The notes below the pieces were generated by a model. That model was given only the letters and a program-made list of their open reading frames with translations, was not told the origin of the DNA and ran no database searches. The translations under genes and the position numbers were made by a program. From positions 10,608,501 through 10,672,500 of the forward strand of contig OX365945.1 of the NCBI GenBank assembly GCA_947247005.1: a DNA stretch of 64,000 bases, in the 5' to 3' direction. Numbering within the stretch: position 1 is the stretch's first letter; each line of letters begins with the position of its first letter. Of the stretch, positions 21,680 to 36,600 are shown in pieces. This stretch comes from Spisula solida. Lineage: Eukaryota > Mollusca > Bivalvia > Venerida > Mactridae.

Positions 21680-24600
21680 CTGTAACATACAATAGAAAAA
21701 ACAACTAATACATTGTGAAATATAGAAATTCTAAGGTGTGATCAGACATGCTTTAGTATCGACGCTTTTTTTATACTTTTTTAGCATTTCATATTCTGTG
21801 GGCTTGATCTTTTTGTCTGGAACACGCAATAGAACAAACAATTAATGCATTGTGAAATGAAAGAATGCTCAGGTGTGATCCCACTAGCAGTTAAAATAGT
21901 TTCGAAACTTATTTCTTTATAATTATATTGTATCATAGTATTATGTTTTCCCCAGAACAATACCCTTATAGTTTATAGGTGATAGAACATCCAATGCGGT
22001 GGTAAAATGACACTCATGATGTTGGTAACTTGATAGACGCTAGATTAGTATCATTTTTTATGGTGCGTTTTTATCAAAATAAGGTTATCCGGTTTTTTCT
22101 GCTGCCTTATTGGGCAATGATCACCAGCTTTGTGGAAAGACACATAAATGTATGTGTGAACCCTAGCTCTTTTAAAAAAGACAGCTTGTTTTTTAACATG
22201 CCTGGCCCTAGTGTATAGATACTTGTATACAGTACATCCTCTCGAGAGTGGCCCTCTCTAGAGCAACAACCTTTTTCTGCAAGCTGATATTTACTATAAA
22301 TTTAGCCTCTGTAGGATAGCAACATCTTTACAATGGCCTGTATTTGCAGCTCCTAAAGTGTGTTGCTCTACAGAGGTTGTACTGTATATGTCACCTCTGA
22401 GTTACCAATCAGTTCATCTCTAGTTGGGTGGGAAACACTTAAAAGCTTTTCAGAAATGACCAATAATTTTATATTAGTGCCCCGGTCATGATTCCAACCA
22501 GGAACTGCTCAATCCCAAGTCAAGAGCGTAACCCAATCAACCACTGTTTGTTCTACTCTTTACACCAGATAATGCATATGAAACCAAATACTATAAACAG
22601 CAGAAGTTACAAACAGTTGGGACATTAAAATGCTCATCTAACAGATGAACAAGTTACAGCACAATGAATAATAACCTACAACACTAGAGATCTATTAGCT
22701 TTCACCTGTCAAACAATTATATAAAAGTATTCCATGAACTTCAATTTCAGAAATTAAAGACAGTACAAATTCAAGGTGTTCGAACTTGCTTTTCCATAAA
22801 ACTATGATTAATTTGAACTTCTGCCATAAATATTTATAGTGTTTTCAAGCATCAGTGTAAAACAAAGTTGTATTGTCTTTTAATTCAATAAACAAAATTA
22901 AGTAAGATTAAGAATTAAAATACAATATAAGAAACATAAACAACAATTAGTGAATAAATTCATCTGAACCCTCTAGAAAATACGCTGTTTTAAAAAAATA
23001 ATTAGTTTTGCTCCATGCTCACGTAACAGAAGAATATAACTAGCCAAACTCTAGTTTAGCTCAATAGTTTGAAATAAGATCGGGTAACTCAGGAACAGAA
23101 GCCAGATTTTATTGGGGGAAAATCTAGAATTTTAGAAACTAGAAGCCAGCTTGACAGACTTTGTCAGAGACGAGGATCTAATATCAGTTACTGTAGAACC
23201 CATTGAATTCATGAGGAAGTATTAGTGATTTTTGCAAGGTATAATATCACAAATTCATAAGCTTTCTAAAATCATGGAAGTTCCCAATGGTTTCCCAATA
23301 ACAATGTTACAAACGTATGAGAAATTGCATAAAACACAGTGGGACTCATTGATTTTTAAGTTCAGTGGGAAAGGACTTCTTCATCTTCTTCAGGTGGAGT
23401 ACAAAATCCGCTCTGGGGCATCGTCGTAAATAGACTCTTAGTAAACAAAACCAAAATGAATCACGGCACTCACTTCAATATAATGGCATTTATAGTAATT
23501 GAACAAGAGCACCGCCTACGAGTGCTGGATGCTCGACTTTCTCGTACTTGATAGTAACTTGGCTCAACTGTGAGTCAAAATTTTAAGAATAACAAGGGCA
23601 GATAACTCACCGGTTTACCGGCCTTGTATGTATGAACTCCCTTAGTGATGGTGAATAACTATGTAGAATTTCATGTGGATACCTTAGATAGTCTTTGAGT
23701 AATTGACATTTTTGTGTAAAGATTCAAAGTCAGAAAAGGGATATAAATGTCATAAAATGATGGATAGGTTTGTTTCCTCTTAGATGTAGGTCATCACAAT
23801 CCACAAGTGTATTGACTTTCAAATTGAAAGCTTAAATAGTGTTTGAGAAAATTCAGTTTATGTGTAAAATATGCCACTATTTCTATCTACTAAGTCCAAA
23901 CAAGGACAGATAACTCCACAAATATAGGTCACATAGTTATCAGCCTTGTTGTATGGACTCCCCTTGTGATGGTGAATAACTATGTTGAATTTCAAGTTGA
24001 TACCATTGATAGCCTTTGAAAGATGATTCTGACAATAAACTAACTAACTAACCAACGCACACGATCCCATTACGACAATACCTCTACTTATTTCTTCAAA
24101 AAGTCGAGCTTAAAATGAGTGAGAATGGTTAACAAACCTGTTAAGTCTTAGTTCAAGAATATGTATACGGAACATGGCCTGACTACAGTACTCTAGGTAA
24201 GCCTCTTCATCATCCTTCAACATTGATACTTGATTCTGCTGGTACCAAGCTTGTTTCTTCTGTAACTTTTGTGTCTCCTGGAATAAACAAGGAACCAGTG
24301 AGGTTAACAAAGTTTGAACCAATATACTGTAAAACTTTAATGACTCCAACAGTTTTGGTATGAACAAAGAACACCCTATAAACCTTGATATTGTAGAGTT
24401 TAGATGCCTCAAACAGTTTTGGTTCCAACACCCTATAGACCTCAAACAGGTTCTTCGGGTCTGGCAAAATGATGCTTTACTAGTCTACAGTAAATGCCCA
24501 AAACAAGAAATGGCTCAAACTTCTAGGCCGAAGACAGTTAAGTATCCAAGTTCTTATGTATATCATCACAAAGGTATAGGTAACATTTGAGATATTAGCA

Positions 24601-27600
24601 CAAAGTAATAACCAACATCTGATTTATAAGTAAGTACAAACTTATAACCTATAGAATAATTTGTTCAGACAAACAAACCTTTTCAAATCTGGATTGAATG
24701 AGATTAGCTTTATCAATCAGTCTTTGTTTCAGGTCAGCCAAACAATCTTCTTTGAGTTTATATGCCTGTTGTCTTGTTATCTTCTCAGGATCGCCGATCT
24801 GTGCCAGGAATGGTGCCAGGTAATCTATCTCCATTTCTTGTTTCCTCATCTTTTCTTCCAGTTGTTGTCTCTCCTATAAAACATGTTAACATTTTCATAG
24901 AAAAACTATATACCGTAAATAGCTTGGATTTACCAGTAGTCATAAAACACTGAATCGGCTATCAGCTCAACAGCAAAACCACATTGATTGTCAACTATTA
25001 GAGTATACACATGCCAGAGGTTAGGGTTTACCACATGGCTGAATCATAATGAAGACGAAAAAAAACATTTTTCTATGATCAATGTTCAGCACTTAAAAAG
25101 GGACACATCTTGGCATGATAACATTAATCAATATTTGACACCACCGGGAATGAGGTGTCAAAGTGTGATTAATCACAGGAACTTGCATAATTTATAAAAA
25201 AATGAAAAAAAATAATTTAGAATTCATTCACCTCAGAGCGGACGCTCAATGGAGTCGAAGCCGTTTCAAAACTCCATAAATATTGGCTTTAGACGATTAC
25301 CCGTACCGATCGGTTGAGGTGCGGATGTATTCTGTGTTGTTACTAACCCCTTTTACTGCCTAGACCATATGTTTTAACTGTCAAGTAGGTATAAAGAATA
25401 TATTTGTATGAGAACAGTTCGTGGGATACAATTGCATTGCAATCCTGTCTATATTTTAATTAATACAGGCTCTACAGTAGAGAAAAAAAATCCAAAAAAT
25501 TACAAAAAATTTCATAGATCATGCAAGTTCCTGTGGATTAATATAAGTTATAGAACTTGTTTCAGAATTGACATAAAATAAACTGATATCTATAAAGCCT
25601 ATGTCCCACTGAGGAATTCCACATTGGCGATGTTCACCTGATTTTTTTCGATACCACCCAATTCATCACAATTTCTTCCGATATCACAAACTGTCTCATG
25701 ACTTCCCCGAAGCATCCCCAAGACCACAAGGAACCTGTCCCGATGTCCTGATAGCAATTTAATTCAATTGCGAGTACATCACCAAGGCAAACAAGACTGC
25801 GTTCAATAAACGCTTATGCCCCCTGTGGAAGCCTTGTCCATAAATAAGTCTAAGTCCAAAATTAGGTCAAGGTGAAGGTCAAAATGGGGTCAGGTGATAC
25901 AGTCAGATCTCGATACAACGACACTGTTTGTTCCCGAGCAAAATGTCGTTATAACGAATTTGTCGGTATACTGAATTTCACTAGTGACAAGAATTTTGAT
26001 TGGGGGAATTGCTTGATAGAAATCATTCAATGATGCACATATAATTTATTATGTCATAAAATTATATTCAGCAAGATCTGCAGTATGAAATACTTCTAAT
26101 TACATAAAAATAATATTTTAAATAATATATAATGTTTTGAGAGAGCTCCATATAAAGTGCGTCCGAATTTAAAGGTATCCGGATAATACTACAGTAACCT
26201 ATAAAATATAACGCTCGAGGGAATAAATTGGTAATTCATTTTGTTGAATATGTTACCTATCGTCTAAAAGAGTTGATGAATTGATAAATTAAGTCGAGAA
26301 ATCTCGATTAACATAGTTTTTTCGTGAACCATACAATTTCGAAAATACGAATATATGCGATGACTTGGCGCTTATCTCCATTGATTACGAATGCGCGATC
26401 CGTAGTACACAAACTGTGGTTCGAGTGTGAAAGGTTAAACTATTATAATGAGAGCAATTAAGGTATTTTTCACAAGTATAATTATATAATTAGGCATCAT
26501 GCTTAGACAGTGGCTTTGTGTAAAGCTGATAAATATGTCATGAGTGTGTGAAAATAGTCCCTGGTCAGTGTCAGTATATCGAGTAGTAATTACTGTGTAA
26601 ACTATCGATGCGTTCCCTGCTTTTTGTTGTCGGTGTCAGTAAGTGAATATGTCGTTATAACGGATACAATTAACGTTGAATAGAATTCGTCCCCAGCAAT
26701 TGATGTCGTTATAACGAAATTGTCGGTATATCGGATGTCGTTGTAACGAGATCTGACTGTACAGGTGTGTGGAGAGTGATCATATACAACATCCATGCCA
26801 GTATAAAAGCTTTGTAGCAAGCCATATTAATGCTAGAAGAAACGGTCAATTTGGGTTAACCAGGACGGACGGACGAACGGACGAACGAACGCACAGGTGC
26901 ATCACTATATGCCTCCTGATCTATCGATACGGGGGCATAAAAATGCTCTGAGGGACCTAGGCTTAAATGAAAAACTGGGAAAAACTAAGGAATCATACCA
27001 GTTCACGTCTATGTTTCTTAGCCTTCTCATTCCTTTCCGTATCATAGACAGAGATATCTAGTTCCTGTGTGGCTTCTTCTTGTGTTCTATCATTCAATAT
27101 CTCTCTGACCTCTTCCTCCGACTCGCGTACAGCTTCTACACTCTTTGTCTCACGTTCTAGTAGATACAGAAGCATCTCATACAGTTCTACCTGCTTGTTA
27201 GCTGGCAAGGTTGCATCCACCTGCAATTTATGTAAATATTGATTACATTTATCCTCCTATCCCTTGATTAAAAGTGAAGGATTTTGACATCTTCTATAAT
27301 TCAATGCAGCTGTACCATAGTGCGCCCAAGATAATGTGATGTTTACAAACATGAATTGGTTTGGTCAACTGTTGCAAAATTGGTTTTCCAAATTACTTAA
27401 GTAAACAGATATGGTCAGTTTTATACATCAACGATAAATCATGCACATCTGATTAATTCACCATTGTGGAATACACCAATTTTTCATTATCGTGGACGCA
27501 CTATTTTCAAATAAGTATGGAGATTGTGTACACAGTGTTACATGTCTACTGTTATCAGAGAAGTCAATATTGAAGATTGGGAAGGGATCTAAGAACTAAA

Positions 27601-30600
27601 TAGCTAATCTACTCTTATTGACCATGATCAAGCTAGCTTTCGTAAAACATTCATTCAAATAAGTTTTTCAACTAAGTAGACAATAAATCCAGAATGAAAT
27701 AATGAACACCATTATTATTTGATGCCGAATGCAAAGCATAGCCTTTATATGCCAGGCCTGGGCCCAATCTTTTCCCGGGGAAAAACCGGGCCGGCCCCGT
27801 TTTTCCCCCGGGGAAAAATTGGCCAGGGGAAAAAAAGGACTGCAACAGTAACAGGCCAAATTTTCCCCCTGTCCATTTTTTCCCCCGGGGAAAAACTGGC
27901 CGGGGGAAAAAAAGGACCGCTACACGGGTAGACGAAAAGCGCGCAAACCATTAGAGGAGAGTTGTTGATTGAAAGTTTGGAAAATATAACTGCCAAATAT
28001 TTCTGTTTGGAACAAAAATATCGGGAGTAAGATCATTAGATGCAAAATTAAGAAATTTGTGTGACGTTGAAGAAATGCCTTTTTAAGAATGGGTCAGCAT
28101 ATGTGACCTTCAATGTGACTGCATAATGGTCTGACTGTGATCAAGGGCATATCCAGGCATGAAATAATGTTACGCACACAACCCTTAAAGTTAGTGGTTA
28201 TGTTTTGGGATCCTCATGATTGTGGAAATTGGGACTTTAATGTCATTGTAGCAGTATTTATATTTTTACTTTTCGAATTAATATTAAGCACATGAGTAAG
28301 TCTGTATCGCTGGCTATGCCCATGGTGATAGTATGTGAACAATTTGTAAGACAATGTAGCAGCACAAACCTGGAAAGTCTGATGCATGTCTGGAGACATG
28401 GTCAATGTAGCTCCTTTCTCATCCCAGTTATGTGGCTTCAGGAACTCTCTAGTGGAGGAGGCGATCCTCTTATCTTCCGTATGATACGTTATATGTATTT
28501 TATCCTCTGAACATAAAAACACTAGTTCCATAATATCTTCATTCGCTGGCTTATTTTTGTTACGATGAAATTTCATCAACATTTTCTGAAATAATAAATA
28601 CTTCGAATTAAAAAATGAAGAGGACAAGAATTTGATGGATCCACATTTAACACAACCTAAACAAAATTAACTCTCAAGCAATTACATAGTATAGCCAGCT
28701 CAATATTTTAGTATAATGACAGAATCAAATTGTGTTAAAGACAAAAACCTGTGAACAAAGACCACTTTTACACAACATGTCTGACAAGATCACCAATTTT
28801 ATCACCTATCAGACCCTATCCATTGAAATTTACCATACTCTGTTAAGATAGACCACCGGTCAACAAAGACAAGTTTTTGCTATACCTATGGATGGTCTTT
28901 ACAGAAGGTTATACTGTAAAGACTTTATTTTTATAGATCCACATTGCCTAAACTAAATGAACCCTAATATATAAATATAAAGCTATTACATAATTCAGCT
29001 AGCTTCATATAGTTTTAAACATTTCACAAGTTGGTATAATTATATTGTAAAGAAAGTGTAAAGCAAGCATATTATCTAAGCCATACAAATAACATGATAC
29101 TATATCATTTGTATATCATTGTGGCCATATAAGACACATATGGTTGTGTCAATTTTGCTAACTAACTCTTTTTTGTATTGTCACATTCCAGACAGTGTCA
29201 ATTCCTCACGTTACCAGACAATCACATAGTTAGATAACTGAATCCAATTACGATGTACTTTATATCTTTAATAAAACTTACTAATATAGGTCTGTTATTC
29301 TGTGTCACTGTGCCATCTTGTGGTCCAAACTTCTTGGGTTTTTTGCCGAAGTCAATATGTTTATAAAAACAGAAATCATCACGATTTTTGAAATGTTCAA
29401 CCATTTCAATGGGGGTTTCAATACGTTTCACCAAACCATCCACTCTAGCTTCATCGTAGAATATCATCGTTCTCTCACTCTCAGGTCCCGGACTTCCAGC
29501 CTTGTACTGGTGTTCTGAAAAATATTAACAATAATGTATTCATTAACATTATAACTTTGTATACATTCCCCCTTTGTCTAGTAGTAAGGGCATTGGTGTC
29601 AGAAACAGATGGCAATACAGGTATATTTGATGGTCGTAAAATACCAACCCCATTCAATTGGTAATGCTACAGTTCCTTGCTTCAGAGTACAAAGGTTGCT
29701 CCATGACCAGCTTGCCCAAGGTCAGGACAATGTGACTGCACAACAATGAAATACTGAAGTTAATTTGGAACAATTTATGACATCTTATAAATACCCAGAC
29801 ATTGTATCAGTATAAAATTGAACAATCCAACTGAATATGAATACTAGTAATCCAAGCTAACTTCTGAATCTGAAGGGTCATTTTGATATTTTTGACTAAA
29901 TTATTTTTTTCATTTTATACACAAAATACCCACGTTCTTAAGAGAAAATGACCCATAAAAACAAAATCATGGGGGCCAAATTGTGGCTTTTTTGAAATTT
30001 CAAGGGTCAAAACCACTACTCCTGAGTCAAATAAACCCCTGATGAAGGCATTAATACAAACCTTTTACACATTTAGCTCTACCAGGATGGAAATGTTCTG
30101 TGATCCATGTACTCTGATGATTGTGAATACGATTGTATAATTTGTCCTCACGATGAGCAAAATACTCCCTAGTCATTATCAGGTCTGTCACTGAAATCAA
30201 ACATGTTGAGTCTATTGTAATCGTTTCAGAAACCAGGTGTTCAGTCAAGGTCCATAAGGCGCAACTTCACCATATCAAAATTTATACAAAATGATTGAGG
30301 CATGTGACTTTCAAAAACATGTACATAAAATGTGGCATGCCACTTTAAAATAAATTTACACAGAATGTGGTATGCCACTTTAAAATAAATTTACACAGAA
30401 TGTGGTATGCCACTTTAAGATAAATTTACACTTGAAAAATAAATGTACACAGAATGTGTCAGTGGGATGCCACATTAAGTTGACTGGAAGAAGAAAGCTT
30501 ACATTCTCTATCTGAGTAGACAGACAACCTGGATACAAGGCCATCATTCATCAAATAATGAGCAAACTTCTCCAGCTTCGCTCTCTTATATAACTTGTTC

Positions 30601-33600
30601 TTCTTACCCTGTGGACAACGCATCTCAAAGTCTGAAAACAACACAATTCAAAAAAAAAATTTAATTAATCACTGCAAACCAAGAAATTATTTCGCGTTAT
30701 TTAACTTCGCAGTGTTCGCGATTGGTAAAATTTCGCGAAATTAAGTCGCAGCGAAAGTGCAAAAACATTATGGACATTGCAGGAAACTTGAAAATGCGAA
30801 AATTTGTGGTTGCGTAAGCCGACGATCAGCAAAACGCGAAAGTTAGTATTCGCAAAAGTAAATTTGTATACAGTATACATTTCAACTTTAAACCAGAATT
30901 TTTTTAATATAATGATACAATAAAAACTTTGCTAGTATATTTAAATACCATTCTTAACAAACAAATAATAAGATAACCATGGTAACCATGCCCCAAGCAA
31001 CAAACTTCTAATGACACCCAGCAAAGTTATTCTACAAATTTTCATACATTTGACAAAATGAAAGACCTTAGTGGGTTATCTCCCATACTACTCTCTAAAA
31101 CAACAATAATTTGTTATATCAAAGGTACAGTTGGTAAAGATTTCTGCTAATCAATAAATATTTAACAGTAATCTTGTCACTATGATATCTATATAAAGTG
31201 TTATGGAAGTCTGAGTGGTTTGGAACTGGAGTATTTCATACACTAAAGCCTTGCTGTTACAGGGGTTCCAATAGGGTTTGATTCTCAGGGGTCATTTTGA
31301 TAATTTTTCACTGGATTTTACAAATTTATAGCAAAAATACCTATTATTTCAAGAAATTTGTGACCTTTCAGTCATATTCCTGAGGGTAAAAATGTAGCTT
31401 TTATAATTTTCACGGGTCAAAGTGTCATTTCAAGGGTCAAATAGAACCCATGTGCTACCTGGCAGACGAGAAAGACTTAATGATGTTACCTTTCTTAGAG
31501 ATTTTGATAGGTTCCACCCATGTTGGAGGCAAGTCAAGTTGTTTCTCTAAATCTTCCTGTTGATCCTGTTCAAATAAATCAGAGATTACAGTAACCTCAA
31601 TATATCGCTGGCTTATAATGAGAAGGTTGTAAGTAATCAATGTTTTGAGAAAACAAGAAAAAACTCTCTGAAAACTACTCGTTGCTTATGGAAAACAAGC
31701 TTTATCAACTTCAGTTTTGTCAACATGACCAGTCATGAAAATAGGCTCTGACATAAGAAGCGCCTTTTGATGCAGATTTCAAATATGCATGAGTCTAATA
31801 AGGTCGCAAGTTGTACTTACGACCTTCTCTTTCTAAGCCTGCAATATAGATCTTTGGGATAGTTTCACATACCAGCATGGGACGAGAAGCATAATTTTCT
31901 TAAAATTCAAAGAATAATTGTATCATTTATCAAATTATTTACAACTCAAGTTGATTATATAGATCCATAGCATCTACAGCAAAATAAATTTCATATAACA
32001 TCCAATAAATTAAGAATTATCAGTTTAATGATAATTGATTTGTTGGCATACAATGTCACAAATACTGACAATTAAATTTAATTGTTATACAATGAGGGAC
32101 TAATAACTTCATATTACTGTTTGTTTGAAAGGTTGTACCACAAAAATTAAAACCTTTAGATTTAAGAATATCTGAAAAGAACTTAGAAATTACTATAACA
32201 TTGAACAAATGTATCTGATCTAAATATAAAAGTCTTAATCATCTCAATATCAAAGAAACGTTGAAATTTCATTAGATATGAATATATAGTACAGCACTTA
32301 TCAAATATACACATTGTTTGTCTTACTCCATGCACACTTCATCTGTTTATATACTGGTTATTGGTACAAATATATGTATTCTTAGATTATCAAAATCACA
32401 CACTTGGTATCAATACTTGAATATTCTATATGTGTTATGTATCATAGAACAACATTCTCTTGTTTATATACTGAATTGTGGATGAATCAATGTAAGAATG
32501 AAGAAATGAACAAATAGATGGATGGACAACTCAACAAAGGAATGAACGAATGAACGAATGAACAAACAAACGAATGAATGAATTGGGGACAAACATAGCA
32601 ATGGATCATAGCATGGGCAAGGAGGAGCTTCACAGAGCCTAAAGGTACTGTTATTAAGTCGGGGTATTGAAAGGCTTAAGCCGTCCCTCAAACTTTTGTA
32701 TGCATTTTTCAATGGGACAAAATTAGCAAGGGTTAACACAAGGATAACATAATCAAATGATTTCTTATCAATGTGAAGTCTGAAGATTCCATAAAAATTT
32801 ACAAAACCAATGTAGGAACATTCTAAGCAGACAATATATAGATGAGAGTTATCAGATCTTTATCTGTAGGCTTTGTTGAGTCTTGTTTGAACAAAGCCAG
32901 TCTTCTGTCTGTAAAATTAATTCACAAACTTAAAAAAAAAAGAATTAAATACAGAAAACAATTGGAGCACATGTAATGGGCACATCCACTTTGACATAAC
33001 CAAAATTTAACTTAAATCAGACAACACATGGATATGGAACTGAGAGCCTGGTTGGCATACTGGTCAGCTAAAGGGTCAAATAAGCAGTTTAGGAACTAAA
33101 ACACACAAACACACCAAGTATATATGTGTACATGAATACATAATGTGTCAATTCAAGCGATACTGGACAAAGTTCCGCACAAAGCAGGGAATCATTACAT
33201 TATCATCAAATATTGTGTTTTCCTGCACAAATGCATTTTCATCCTGAAAACATATACATAACATTCAATAATAAACATAACAAAATGTTGCATGTATGTT
33301 CTCATCTATTCTTATGAATACCTGAAGACCGTAAACAAAGGCGAGCGCTACGTAGCGCTTTCCATGGGAGGTAATCAATGCCTTCTATATTAAATTGAAC
33401 GGGAGGTAACTGAATAAAGGTGCTCTGTAGCGCTTTGCTTAGGCAACGGACCCCTCACATCCTCAAAGTTTCATAAAACGTTTCAGACTGAAACTGATTG
33501 AAAATGTGTTAGACATTCGACTGACAAAGGCTGAAAACTTGTCAGACTGAAAAATAATCTGACAGACTCAGATACAGGAGTCAAAAATGGATATTTTTAT

Positions 33601-36600
33601 CTTTCTTGGGCTCAGTGTAAAAACATTGCGGTCATGTTTTCATTTCCTAGATACCTTGTCACCAAACTGTAACAGCATGCACAGACAATATCAAACATTT
33701 TCATTACTGCTGAAGGTGTGTTCATTTTAATTTAAATAACTGTAGGATGCGTATAAACTGTTCTGTATTTTTAATAAATTTGACCCTCTGTAAATGGGTC
33801 AGGGATAAAGGCAGGTTACCTAGAGCAAAAATTAAAATTTCATAACCACACACTCAAATTCTTCTGGCAACAGAATTACAACAGCATTCAAGCAAAATGG
33901 AAATTACGGGTAAAACAAATATCTTTCAAAAATAAACTATCACCACAATCAATATTAAAACATCACATAAAAAATATGTTAAAATATAAAACTGCCCTTC
34001 CCCCAGCATTTTAAGTAAAACTGTAAACAAAATTGTCAAAATAAAGCCAGGCTAATCAAAACTAACATTGTCAAATAAAATAAATCCTGTGCTCTTCTTT
34101 TCTTACTTGATTATTCTTCGAGTTTAATGCAATATTTAGGAAAGTAACCAACTGCTCTAGTTAAGTCTAAGATGAAATCTACTGTTTATTTAAATTAGAT
34201 ATAACATGGAAGTAATCCTGATACACCGCTTCTCAGTTCCGTCGGATAATTGTTTAGTTTTCATAATTCTGGCTATGATGGAACTGAAAACCGATGTTAC
34301 GCTCAGATGGATCTCTGATGTTATGTATCCTGAGTTCCGTTCAAATGGAAATACATTTGTGGTCAGTTCAGTCATAGCCATATGAAAACTGTACAATTCT
34401 ACTACGGAACTCAGAGGCTTACTACACAGGAAAATATTCCACGTATGTTAAACGTATGAAAACTGTACAATTCTACGATGGAACTCAGAGGCTTACTACT
34501 GTGTGTATAAATGCTTTTCCATGAACGACCGTTTACACCTTCACTTTCACGAGTGCTTTATATTCATAAATTCTCTATTTTTTTGCAAATTCACAATTAA
34601 ATTTGCAGCACAGTCATTTGAGAATCTTATAAATTTACAAGATAAACCAAATTTGAGAAAAATATAAACCTAGCAAATTCAATAGATTTTACAGTACTGA
34701 TACTCAGATAATTTCTGTGTTTGATGTTGGTTCACGTGTATATACAGAAAATAAAGAGTGACATTATTATAAATCATGATTAGTTTTCGATGTTACTCCA
34801 AAATCCATCAGTATCCACTATTTCATCAGTTTGTGTTCATTAAAGTGTGATTTTTTTTGCCAGAATAATACAATAAGAAATTAAGAAGCACCTTGGAATC
34901 AATATTAAATTCAATTTGCCTGAAACAAGGGAGTGTGAGTAGAAGCTGAGCATGAACTTATTAAATTACTCTGAAATATAACTGAAAATATAAAATATGA
35001 CATCACATATAAAATATGACATCACATATAAAAAAGGCATCACAATCAGGCAAGTTCTATTTACAGTAAAACTTCACCTAAACACCACCTCAACAATGGG
35101 ACCACCTCAAAAATTTAGACCATGCCTTTCAGATGATTTTGATGATTTGTTTTTATAACTATTAAACCCTCCATATTATGACTTAACTCAATAATGAGAC
35201 CAGATTTCAAGGATCAGAATTGTGGTCTTACTATTAAAGCTTTATTGTAACACAATATCTAACATGAAGGTTGATATACACAACTATATCTCACTAGCAT
35301 CTCAAGAATAAAACCACCTTGTCATTACAAACATAAGTTTATTCATTTTCGCTGTTACATATATATATTGCTTTTCAATCAACCTCAAAATTAAGACCAG
35401 CTCAGTTAGCATGGATTTGAAGGGTGGTCTTATTTCTAAGAGATTACAGTATGAGCTTTCATTAAGTAATGTCAGTCATCCTCACCTTTAAAAATAATGT
35501 CTACTGAAATTTTGTGACACACTAAGGAAGATTCCTATAAAGGTTACAATGGTCATAATTTGTTCAGTGGCATTGTTCAAAGACATTGCTGACACTTAAA
35601 GAAAGACGAAACTACAGAGAGTCATTGATCTTGGTATAATGTCACTTAGACTGCTCTAATAACCTCATTCAGAATTAACAAATTATCAGTTTCACAAAAA
35701 CATGTCTGAAAGCGTGACATTTCCTAGATAATATAAAAAAGACGTTTATTTAAAGCTAATAAATGATGTGTATAAAAACAATGTCGGAGAGGTTCTTATT
35801 ACATAATGAAGGTAGAGACCCTTTGTGTAGTGATGCTTTTATTGTTGACAAGAATTTCAAACAAGAGCTGCCGTCGATCAGTGCACTCCACTATTCTCAG
35901 TGCCATGCTTGGATAGTAAAACCAAAGCAATAAAGGTAAGGTTTGTAAGAAGGACTAACTCTAACTCCTGTGTTACACAGTGTAGGGATGAAGGTCATGA
36001 TGGTGAACAAGTATGCAATAAGTCAATGGACATATTTGGGGTTGTACCTAAACTTTAACATGGATTTCTAAGTAGAAAAGTGCAAATGATTTGAATAAAT
36101 GCTTGATAGAGTTATCTACTCCGTTTTAGGGGTTGCTGTCATGATGGTGAACAAGTATGCAAAGTGTCAAAACAATATGTCAATGTAGTTTGAAAACATT
36201 AGGGTTTGTACCTAAACTTTAACATTGATTTCTAAGTAGAAAAGGGCAGGTGATTTGAATAAATGCTTGATAGAGTTACCTACTCCTATGTTGGGGTGAT
36301 GATGGTGGACAAGTATGCAAAGTATCAAAGCAATATGTCAATGAACTTTGAAGATATTAAAGGTTGTACCTAAACTTTTACATTTGCGCCGACGCCAATG
36401 CCAATCCCAATGCTTGGTTGACTGCTATAGCTCCCCTTATTCTTCAATTAGTGGAGATAAAAAGTAATTCCCAATCACTTGAGTGTGACATCAAAAATGA
36501 TTGTAAAAGAGCAAACGTTTATAAAACAGGGTAGGAAAGACAATTTAATACAGCTCTATTACATTTAGATTGAATTAAAGCTGTTTAGAAGAATACAAAA

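Larger units (their letters stand above)
16231..23370. repeat. Tandem segmental duplication, copy B (contains the DRC7 3' end)
   Basis: This is the direct repeat of 5728-16130, starting within about 100 bp of the end of copy A. It carries the intact terminal exon of DRC7. Copy-specific insertions are at 16404-17487, 18625-18738, 18985-19303, 20467-20760, 21234-21452 and 22230-22384; the matching sites in copy A are empty. Confidence 0.85.

Noticed and set aside
32464..32739. 91-codon minus-strand ORF
   Set aside because: It runs mostly over a tetranucleotide simple repeat and has no recognisable motif.
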